Of a DNA stretch of 64,000 bases, positions 49,001 to 61,000 are shown one piece after another. This stretch comes from Incurvaria masculella (taxonomy: Eukaryota > Arthropoda > Insecta > Lepidoptera > Incurvariidae), in assembly GCA_946894095.1 (NCBI GenBank), contig OX335642.1:13899021-13963020 (forward strand), read 5' to 3'. Each line of letters starts with the position of its first letter. Positions within the stretch are counted from its first letter, which is position 1. The notes under the pieces were generated by a model. The model saw nothing but the letters and a program-made list of their open reading frames with translations, had not been told where the DNA came from and did no database searches. A program made the translations under genes and the position numbers.

Positions 49001-52000
49001 TTTTTTTAAATTGCACTCTACATGTGAAGTATTTTCGCTTCAGGTTTTGGATTGCAGGAAGTAAAATGGAAGAAAGAAACCGACATGGTGCGAGTGCTTC
49101 CAGCGGAGAATATAGAGACGAAGATAATCAACGAGACCCACATCTACAGCTCTCTGAACCTCACCGACCTGGTGCGCAAGGACAACGGGACGTATCTCTG
49201 CGGAGTCTACGACCCGATAGTGAAGAAAAAGCTCATCGGATCGATAGACGTGCTCGTCTTGGATACGCCGCAGGTCAACATCGACTACGTGAAGGCCGTC
49301 GGGGCGATGAGGATCTTCCTCAACTGGACCATCAACAACGGCAACTCGCCTATCGAATCGTACCAGCTGCAGTACAGAAAGAATGGCACCGAATCGTGGA
49401 CGTACTATTCGACTCCGGTGGGCGGGGGCAATACGTCGTTCGTGATGGAAGGGCTGGACCCGTCGACGACGTATCAGCTGAAGATAAGCGCGAAGAACGG
49501 GCTGGGCTTGAGCCAGGTGTACACGCATCCGTTGTGGGTGACGACCCTGGAGACTGATCCGCATTTTGTACCGGAGCCGACCATCAAGGGGTTTACAGGT
49601 TGGTGGGGTTTTTGTCCTGTTGATACTACTTTCGACAGAGAAATGCTGCTTTTGTGCATCAGGTTAAAGTCAGTCAGTCAGCGTATTTGCGTCCACTGCT
49701 GGACATACGCCTCTCCAATTTTCCTCCAGTCCTCCCGGCCTTCAGCGGTACGGAACCACTGCTTTCCGCCAACGCACTTGATGTCGTCGTCCCACCTGGC
49801 GGGTGGTCTTCCCACACTCCGTTTTCCTGTCCACGGCCGCCAGTGTAGGACACGGTTACTCCAACGGTCGTCGTCTCTTCGGCTGACATGACCAGCCCAC
49901 TGCCACTTGAGCTTAGCCACCCGGTGTCCAATATCGACTACTTTGGTACGTCGGCGAATTGCCTCGTTGCGCACCATATCCCGTAGCGATATTCCCAGCA
50001 TGGCTCGCTCCATTGCTCGCTGGGCAACTTTCAATCTTTGGACAACGGCGACCGTCAGAGTCCACGTTTCACATCCGTACGTCATAACCGGGAGGACGCA
50101 CTGGTCATATATCCGGGTCTTTAAATTTTGCGGAAGGTCAGACCTCAGAGCGTATTTAAGCTTTCCGAAGGCAGCCCAACCCAGTTGAATTCGTTAAAAC
50201 ATTTTATTAATTTAAAATTAAATTAATCTAAAAAATATTTGCAAATTAAAGATATCAGCCCCTAAAAGTACTTATCACCCATTCTTGCACTCGTTTTTAA
50301 CCGACTTCAAAAAAGGAGGAGGTTATCAATTCGTCTGTATGTTTTTTTTTTTTTGTTTTTTTTTTTATGTTTGTTACCTCATAACTTTTGCCTGGGTGAA
50401 CCGATTTTGATGATTATTTTTTTAAATGATAGCTAGTGCTTCCCAAGTGGTCCCATTTTAATTTGGTTAAGTTCTGACAATGATATCCATGAGAAAATCA
50501 TAAAAATCTTAAATTTGTATTAAGATGTGCGCGACAAATCGACGAATAACTCAATATAACGCCAACCGATTTCAGTGATTCTTTTTTTATTGGAAAGGAC
50601 GTGTACAAATTAGTAAATTTACTTTAGATTCACTAAAAATAAACAAATAAAAAAACAAATTTAACAAAAAAAATAACCGACTTCAAAGGAAAAGCACTAA
50701 AAAGTAAAAAATAATTTTCATTTTTGTAGTTACGATTTCTGTAATTTTTTGAGTCGGTGTCAGCCAAGGTTAGGTTAGGTTAGGTTAGGTTAGGTTCTCT
50801 TGATTGGCGCAGCGCGTGCCCGGCTGACGCCGACTCAAAAAATAACAGAAATCGTAACTACAATAAAAAAACAAATTTAACAAAAAAAAAATAACCGACT
50901 TCAAAGGAAAAGCACTAAAAAGTAAAAAATAATTTTCATTTTTGTAGTTACGATTTCTGTTATTTTTTGAGTCGGCGTCAGCCGGGCACGCGCTGCGCCA
51001 ATCAAGAGAACCTAACCTAACCTAACCTAACCTAACCTAACCTAACCTAACCTAACCTTACCTAACCTTGGCTGACACCGACTCAAAAAATTACAGTAAT
51101 CGTAACTACAAAAATGAAAATTATTTTTTACTTTTTAGTGCTTTTCCTTTGAAGTCGGTTATTTTTTTTGTTAAATTTGTTTTTTACTATGCTAGTTTTA
51201 TGTAATTAGAGCCAAAACTTCAAATGTAATATTTTTGCGAAAGACGAGTGATTTCATTACATAAACGCTAAATTATTGATTTTATGTAACGGAACATGGA
51301 TGGCTTATACCACACCTACTGTCATGATATTAGCCCAAAACACCGCATGCAAGGCAAGTCGCCACGTCCCTGAGCTACCTACCGCCTGTATATGAAAATG
51401 TCATGACTATGACATTTTCATATCAATAATAACAAAGCACCAGTGAACCCAGACCTGAACACATCAGCTTAGGCTGCTCGTTCATCAAATAAATAAGTAA
51501 ATAAATATTCATATTTGAATACTCATGGCATGAAAGCAGAATTAACAGAATAATGAACAAATGTATTGATGCAGTGTCGTCAGTGACGATCGGCTGGGTG
51601 CCACCGTCGGAGCAGCAGGTGGAGTACATCCACTACTACGAGCTCGTGGCGCAGGAGAGGAACAGCGGCAGCAGCAGCAAGAAGATGGCCATCCAGGACT
51701 ACCGCAACCTGCCGTACATGTTTGACAAGCTCGCCCCCGCCACCACCTACATCTTCAAGGTATTGCATTGTGTAATTACCAATTAGTGACAATCATCTGG
51801 GTCGTTTCTTCTTTCTGAGTTTGTGTCTGTATTCAGCGACGACTCTGACCGTCCGCAGTCCATAAAGAGTCGATGGTTGTTCAGCCCCCCAAAAAGACTT
51901 AATTAATGCTAACTCAACCAATCAGTTCAAAAAGTTAAAAGAAAATAAAACAAAAAATCCGTGCGTTCATATTACAGTGGCGCTTGACTAAAAAAAAATC

Positions 52001-55000
52001 CAATCCTACTTAAATAACTGTCCATACAAAATTAAATCAACTTACTAATGAAAAACAAGATTTATACTGATATGTCTAAATGTTGTTTTTGATTCACACA
52101 GTACAGGCTGCCTGGCTAAAATAAATAAATAAAATTCCAACATGGAAACAGTTGCAACTAGTTTGATTGACGTTGCATCACGCAAAATTGCTAAATATTA
52201 CCATTAGACTGAAGCCCTTTGATGTAATAGCGAACTACCCTGAAAAGTCTGATTTGACTTTCCCTCATGGTAAAAACGCTAATCGTTTCATTTGTGGGGT
52301 CGGTGCTTATTTCTGATAAAGTTTTGCGAAAGTAAAACAGGGTCTCCGGTCCCTTTCTGACGCCGCCGCAGCGCATTGTTTCAATGTATCGGCGCCCCCG
52401 CAGGTGCGCGCGTGCTCGGAGCTCACGCGGCTGTGCGGCGCGTGGTCGGCGGCGGTGAACGGCTCCACGCTGGACGGCACGTCGGGCCCGCCGGCCGCGG
52501 TCAGCGTGCTCTGCCAGCGGGACCCCATGACGCACGCCGACTACCTGGTCGTGTCGTGGGAGACGCCCGCCTCGCCCAACGGCAAGCTCGTGCGGTACAA
52601 TGTGAGTTTTTTTAATACGTTTTTTTGATGCAACCTGACATGGACACACAATTACCGTTATGATATTAGCCCAAAACACCACATTCCCGCAGGAATTAGG
52701 GGCCATGCCAGGATCTTCCCTTTATGGGCATGGCTACATTAAAGTAGATGGAAAACACGGACAATTTTTCATTGCTGCTTCGACCATCTTTTCATCCAAT
52801 GCAATTGTACCAACCCGGCCAGGCTTAAGTCCTACCACCTAGTAGGGGAGGGTGAACTACAGTTTTACATGGATTTCGAATGAGCAGCTCGCATTCGTGA
52901 AGAAATCCACTTATCACACTCAGAACGAGAAAGAAAGTGGTGCATGAACGGGGCGAGGATTCAAACCCAGACGTCTAGTATGCTAGGCAAGTCTACGCGC
53001 CACTAAAGAGTGCTATTGTGTATAAAATATTTTTTTTTATTGGAACTTGATATGCATTGTTAATATCACCGATGAGCGCGCTGTGCTTACAAGACGAATA
53101 CAGAGTGGGAGTGGGAAGTCAACTCAAGCGGCCAAAACCACTTGTTGGAGAAACATTACACGATGCGATGCGACAACCGATATAAGTACACTATGTCCGG
53201 GCTCATTGGATTTGAAATGCCTTTTTGTAAAATCGTTATGATTTTATGATCAGCATGTGTTGAAGCTATGGTGACCTGTGCATTTGTAGATTGTTAGGTG
53301 AATGGGTGTAATAACATGGACAATACCGTTTTTCCTGATAAATAAGAACATACTTGACACTTATACAAAAAATCATAAACTTTAGACTTTTTACAGGAAT
53401 AAAAAAAAAACAAAAAAAAAACAAGTGCACCCCCAGTTACCAACTCAGATGTACACGCATCAGCTTTAAGCTACTAGTGTATCGAGATAATAATAATAAT
53501 AAGAGGTGACCCACTAATTCTTTGTGGATCTTATTTCTTATCTTTTTGTCATTATTTCAAAGTAAAACTGGAATCATAACTTCAGACCATAATTTTGAAG
53601 CTATCACCAATCAGATCAGCAATTTTGGAAATATTTTTGAAGAAAATAAGAAATTTCACTACATTTAGTATGAAACAATTTTGGTCTTATGCATCGGATG
53701 ACTCTGTGTGTCTTAACACTAGTCTTTGAGTTATGCAATGCTGTTATTATATATAAATCAATGTTAACATAATAATAATGTTGAAATGCATTTTCAGGTG
53801 GAGTTGACGGGAAGCGCAACATTCGTCAACGAAGAGGGCCAGAAGGTCAATGCCACGTGGGGACCCAAGATCAAGTACGCCATGGAGACTTCGCGCACAG
53901 CCAGGTACATAGAGCCTCATGTAATCTTGAATCAAACGACATCAAAAATAATGTATATGGAATATCTGGGTTTCAAGTGAGTTTTAAGCCTTTGAATTAT
54001 GTCAAAGGAATATATCCTGTCAAAACTCAAGTTTATGATTTGTACCAAAAAGACTTGATTATAATCGGGGAACATACATAAAAAAAAAATCCAACGAATT
54101 GCGAACCTCCTCTTTTTGAAGTTGGCTATAAATGAAACTGAAACTGAAGCTCTTTGCTTATAATGATTGATATGAAGACCAAATATAAGGCTACTAACAC
54201 CATTTACATACATGCGTTTGACGTTTGCCGCCACCTGCTTTTACGGTCGATTTTACATGTATAACACATTTGTTGAAAAAAGCGAGGTAATTGCTTAGTA
54301 CGAAAAAGTATCTTTTTCTTAAACCTCAAAAAACCCCTTTTAGACCCCTAAAAATGTTAATCTTTTGCGAAGGTTCGACAACCTGCCGTCCAACACCAAC
54401 TACACGGTGGAGGTGAGCGGCGTGACGCGCACCAAGCGACCCGGCGTCGCGGTCTCCGCGCGCTGCGCCGCGCCCCCCGCGCCGCCCGCGCCCGCGCACC
54501 TTCACCGCTTCCGCTGGGACAAGGTACGCTCCAGCCACGGCATCGGCACGGCGCTCCTTCTCTTGATGCGTAGTTCTCTTCCGTTTGGGGTGATGCTACC
54601 AACTACTGAAGACTTGGACACCGGCGACTTTCAGAGTCTACGTTTCACACCCATACGTCATAACCGGGAGGACACACTGGTCATATATTTGGGTCTTTAA
54701 ATTTTGCGTGAGGTCGGACCACAGAGCGAATTTAACCTTTCCGAAGGTTGAATCCGTCTCACAACCTCCTTCGTCAGTCCTTATCTACCAAGCCGAAGAA
54801 GACTCTTCAAATTTATAATTAATTATATACGTCTTATTTACCTTTGATAAGGTTAAAATTTGTAACAATGTTGCATGTATTTGCAGGTGAAAGACCACGA
54901 AGGTCGGTTCATGTTTAAACTTCATCTGCCGCGAGTGACGGAGCGCAATGGTGCTATATGCTGCTACAGGTGTGCACTTTTTTTTGCATCTTAACTTAAC

Positions 55001-58000
55001 TCCCATTATCAAAAAATATGTTTCGTTAGAAAGAAGTTTCGTTGAAAGAACGAATGCTGGGACTCATCATGTCTATCTAACCCTCCTGGAAAGCAAAGAG
55101 TTCTGCACACTTTTCGTAACTTCTTTACAAGGCATAAAAGTCGGATACCACCTGTAAGTATCTTGATGGTTTTAGGTTGAGGTCACACATCCACCCACAC
55201 AGTCTGTCTGTGTATGCCTCGGAACAAGGATCTAACTTGATTCGAATGCGGCGACTCCTTCGCCCATTGATGGTTGGTTGCAGATCTACAAAAGGCTGTT
55301 TTACAATAATATTTTTCATTTCAATAAGATACATTTCAAGATAAATTAGATACAAAATGAGTAGATTTCTATTACTTAAGTGAAGGATGTTAAATTATGC
55401 GTATCTATATCATATATTTATAACATAGTCCACTGGGTATCCAAGGGCAGGATCTTAATGCAACAAAGCGCAATATAGTGGTCTCCTTCGCTCATGTGTT
55501 GATCATGCGATGTGACAGATCTATAGACCAGACATAGGAAAAACATTGAAAAAATAAAAAAATATACAGGTAGTATAAATAACACATGACGAGATGCAAC
55601 ACAGTTATCCACCATCACACAGCACAGAAAAGAAATAATCTATATTATAAAAATAATAATTCAAGCACACACTTATTTGAATAGGATACACCACTTAAAC
55701 ATAATATACGACAACTCATTTTACATATAAATCCTTCTTGAGAGCTCGATTACCACCAGCAGCAGAAGAAGATTTTAACAGAGGCAACTGTATTTGAGCA
55801 TTGTTACATTTGTGTGTGTGCAGTGATCGCCTCAACTCAAAACAATCAACCTATACCCAAGCCATCTTGAAATCTACGGACCAGAACTTCCTATAATGGA
55901 CTATCTATCAAGTTTGTCTCCTAATTATTTAGCTCTATGTACAAGAGTGACTCCACAATAAAGTGTATTATCAACAGGGTGTTCGTGGTGCGTCTCCCGC
56001 GGCAGCAGCGCGTCGGCGACCTGCCGCATCCGGAGCAGTTGCCCGTGGTGACGTACCTCGAGGCGCACACCAGCCAGCACGGAGGCGCATATGTGGCTGA
56101 GATATTCACCAGGTGCGTACTTTGGTTCCACTAACGCCTGATTCGACCCTAGGAAATTCGATTATCTTCATTCTACAAGCCTCCATTGTCACATACATAA
56201 GATTTTTTGCCAAAATGCTGGGATGTTCTGTGATTCTGTCTTGATATAATTTTATGTGTCTCTCTAGCTCTTGTTTGACGGTTGACACAGTCAGGTCACG
56301 GTGTAGCAAGTTATTAGGTACAAACCAGGGGGAGCATTTTTTAGTATACAAAGCACTTTATTTTGGAAATTACGTGAGTTGGAGAATTCCACTTGGAAAG
56401 CATCCACGCAATATAGAATGACAAACTCTTTACAATCAAATTTATAATTTTCAGCGACAACTTCCCGCAGCAAGGCGAAGTCATACTTGGTGACGGCTCT
56501 TCCTACAATGGAGCAAACGAAAAGTCCCTGGAGCAGTGCAGGATTTGCGCCAAAAGCATCCCCACGAGGGTTATCATAAAGCCGACATCCCGGCCACCGC
56601 CAGCTGTGACAAGCCCGCGGATACCCATCACGGGCACTCCTAAATTAGACGACCGAGTCGAGAGCCACATACCCAACCTTAATGTGGTCGAAATCCAGCC
56701 ATCGACGGACAAATCCGGGGAAACCACTACCGTCTCGACAGTCGATAAATCTGTAAAGGAGAACACGGAGAAATCACCATCGAATCTCGTGGAAACTGTG
56801 GTCGGGAAGGACGATCAGATGGACCAAGCTCTGGTCGAAGAAGGCAGATACAAACTTGACGAGGAGTTCTATATGAATCGCCGGATATCCCTCCAGAATA
56901 GAGGGAGCAAGAAGTCCGATGACAACCAGGACTATCCGGACACGAATTTTCGGACAGAGGAGTTCAAGGACAACGGAATCCTGCAGAGGGTATCGCGGGC
57001 GAGCTCCGATTTCACTGAAGAGGTCCGGACGCGTTTCTCCCGTCAAGTGGGCACATCGGGCAGTTTCGAGAGGATCATGAGCGAGCAGGGAGAGGACGGG
57101 GAGCCTCCGGAGAGCGCCAACGAGAAGGAAAAGGATCGCAAGGAGCTGGATGCGAGGATCCTGAACATCGACGATGGGGGCAGAGAAGAGCCGGGGGAGC
57201 GGCCGAAGCTCGACAGAAGCGAGGGTGTGGCGGTGTTCGATGGTGGCTTGGACGTCGAGTCCAATTATACGGCATTCATTGAGCTAATAAGTAAGTAATA
57301 TATATAACTTGCCATGGATTTATCGGGCAGCAAGGGGCTGACTAGCCAATGAAATGGATCATTGCAGGGGATTGGTGCCGTTTAAAAAAATGCCAAAGAC
57401 ATAGTCACAAAAGCTATTATAGATATTAAAACATGATCTGGCGGGTAACCATGGTAATTTAACTCGCGGGGAGAATAGGCAAGTGAATGATTAATTCTGA
57501 CTTTTTTTTTTGTAAGCAAACAACATGCAATTTAGTTGCATGTTGTGCCTTGCGCGTTAAATTACCATGGTAACACCCCAGTTTGCTCTTACTTGATAGT
57601 TAGGATGTGGTTAGCTTAGTTGTGTGCTGTGTGTCGTATCACACGACGCTCTACATTTCTAGCTTTGCTTTAGAAACACCTCTTTGTTTTCGCCCAACAT
57701 AATAACACTCTTTCAAAATCAAAGAAAGACATTTGAATAATCACAAAGTATTACCATCATCAATGACTTAAATAAGACTGATTTGAATACATAAAGACGC
57801 AAGTTACGAGGATGGGGTTGTGCAGCTCCCAAAATCTTTCACACGTGCAATCATTTACACTTGTTTTTTTCTACAAATTTAAATGAAGATTCAAATGCTT
57901 GCACATTCCGGGTTTGTGGGATGCATCCTGACATCGCAAAATGTCCTTTTTTTTTAACGAAAAATTAGTATAATAAGTAAAACCGAAAGAAAATTGGTGC

Positions 58001-61000
58001 TCAGAAAAGCCAAATTCACCTGACCCTGCAAAGTCTGCGTGACGTGTTACAGTGAAGAACAGCGAGGGTCCGGCACTGCCCGTGTACACAGACTACATGA
58101 CCGCGCTGAAACCAGGGCCCGACGTGTTACCAGCGCGAAGCGAGGATACACTAGAACTTGCTCTCAAGGTAACTGATAACGCTTATTCTATTTAGCTAGG
58201 CAAGGGCAATGCAGATGGTTAATTTGTTAAAATGTTGTGTTACTGAACAGGTATGGGTGTTATCACACCTCATGTCATGATTGTAGGATATTATGTGTAA
58301 TTTCCATTCCAGAAAAAACAAGGGGTCACACCAGAACCTTCCCTTTATTTTGAGCATGGCCAGTCATAGCGAGCTAATACAACAATTATTGTCACATAAT
58401 TGCTCCTAGTCTGTTCTGACACTCATACAGTTGTCAGTATCTTCTTCTAGTTCCGCTGGGAGACTACTTTACGGGATCCGTTATAACAATCCAGCTGGCA
58501 GCTATTTAGCCAACCAAGCTCCTCCATGAAGGGCAGGTCCCTCTCGTGATTGCTCTCACACCTCATGAAGGCTCATTGCTGGCGCAAATAATTTGAGCAG
58601 CTGTCCTGCCGTACCCTGGAACTCCAGCAACATGTGGGCTATTGTTCCATTAGCTTCTAGCCACCCTCGCGAGAGTGGCTGTCAGTGACACCTAAAAAAA
58701 ATGTGTTTAGCAAACAGTGACCCCTGTTGATATTGAGCACTTTCTTAGTCATTTATCCGGCCTCGGCAACGACTCCTTTGACTGCCTGAAATCAGTACAG
58801 TTGATCCTGTTCATTTTTCCGTGGTTTATCTAGGAATATGTGGGCCTAACTCTGACAGCTAGCAGAGCTCTTCGATAGAGCCAATTATGTTTTCATCCAT
58901 GCCTCAAGGCAAGGAACCGGTAAGGAGCCCCTATTGGGCCACAGCAGACTCTCCAGTAGCATGAGATTAAATTTGAAAATTGCGCAGATAACATGTGGCG
59001 TGATGGGCACGCTTCTACTGCTGACGGTGGCTGCGTGCGCGCTGCACACGCACCGCCAGCGAAAGGCGAGACGGCACGGACTCGAGATGCACCCGCTACA
59101 CGCCACGCTCAGGTCAACCATATTCGTTAATTAAGTTTGGTTGGCCTAATTCATCCACAGGTGGCGCCACTAGTTCTCATCTGCAATGGCGCTTTGTGGC
59201 GGGTTTGTGAAACTTCGCAATTTAGTCGGACAAACAAAATACTTCGTGAAATGTCATCGAGGACAAATTTGACTTCTGACCTGAGCTAATGGATCTGTCA
59301 ATGCTATGGTATCAGACCATAAAACATGTCATCTGCAATAAACTTTGTGTTTGGTTCCCCATTTCTTGAATTTTGGCATGGAAAATTACATGTTACCATA
59401 ATTACGGTGGACGTACTGACCGAATTTAAATTTTTTATACTTTAAATAAAACCACTTGGCGTGGCTAATTACATGTTACCATAATTACGGTGTACGTACT
59501 GACCGAATTGAAATATTTTACACTTTAAATAAAACCACTTGAAATGCTTGAACGTGTTGGTGCATATTGCAGGCACATCTACCACGGTCTGAAGGGAGGC
59601 CGCCACCAGCTGGTGTCGAGCGCGCCGCCGGACTTGCCGCCTATCGCGAAGGCGGACCTCCCGGCCGCGTACGCTGAGCGGCAAGCCGACTCGGACTACG
59701 GCTTCCAGCGAGAGTTCGAGGTAACTGAGCTCTTAAAATGTTTTAAAAGTTAATTAACATGGTTAGGGATTTTGTTTTAATGAACAGGACATGGGAGGCT
59801 AATACAACACATTTTTTATAAATAGCGTGGTATATGGCGTACGCTAGACCTACAAAGAGACATTCGAACTTCTTTGCTTCAATTATTTGTCATGATAAAT
59901 TTGTACTTGTCTGTTTGATTATCCTAAATTAATAAATATACAACGCACATAGGCTTTCCAACTTTCACAGGGGCTGCAAAAACCTTGCCGGCCGGCCAGA
60001 TAGTTCTTCCCACCATATTTGAAGGAACATAGTTGGTACTCTGGTAGTACTTCATCCTGGCAGTGCATTCTGCAATTTAGTCACTCTAAAATAGAGGATT
60101 CTAAGGTACTAATTCGACGAATGCCGGCAGGTACATTCCCTGTCGGTTGCGCGTTGGGCGATCGTAGGTAGGATGATAGCGTTATGCAGCTATAATATAT
60201 TTAGGCAGAAAAAGGGTTGGGGACAGAACATAGCCCTGCGGTACGCGGTCGACCAAGACTTACGTTCAGCCATGCAAACAGTCGGTGATCCAGTTGCACA
60301 GGTCGTGTGGAAGGCAGCTACCACTTGGAAAGTAGTGCCTTATGCCAGACCCGATCAAACGCTTTCGCGATCTCCAGGCCGATACACCACAACGACCATG
60401 ATTTTCGAGCGGATCCTTCATCTCATGTGAGACGTAACTAAAAGATCCCCAGCAGATCGATTCGGACCAAACCCATATTGGTGATCAGTGTGAGTTCATT
60501 GCTCTTTAGATACCTCAGAGAGGTAATGATACGCATTATCACTATGCAGGAAAGAGAGGCACCTTACTCTTATAAAATTAGCCTAACAAACCAAATGAGA
60601 ACTAGGTGCCATGGCCTACCTTATGTTGCACATACCTTGAACGGAATATAGGATAGACACTTTTTAGTGCCGATTTGACCATCGTTCATTCAATGTGATG
60701 ATGGTACCAATTCAGACGGATTTGTAATAAAAATATGCTTTTGTGCATGAAAAATTACCAGGGACAAATTCTTGGATGCAGTGCTAAAAGTTAGACCTAC
60801 TAATTCTTTTTAAATGGTAAGTTAATCTTAGATCGTAGCAATCTGCCTTAACAGAGTCGTTACCCTACCAATTCCCCATACTACGGGCGATAACTGTTTC
60901 CATGATCTTAATGCATTACTAGGTTTTTAAAATGTTTTGATTTTAAATTATATAATAGAAATCTATGTCTGTTTTAATTTTTACAACATTGGAAAAAAGT

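Noticed and set aside
49040..49564. 174-codon - strand frame across exon 5
   Set aside because: It is the antisense shadow of the Ig/FNIII exon, open because of GC-rich codons.
50768..51069. TTAGG arrays as a true chromosome end
   Set aside because: They are short, present on both strands inside a palindrome, and lie within an intron of an intact gene.
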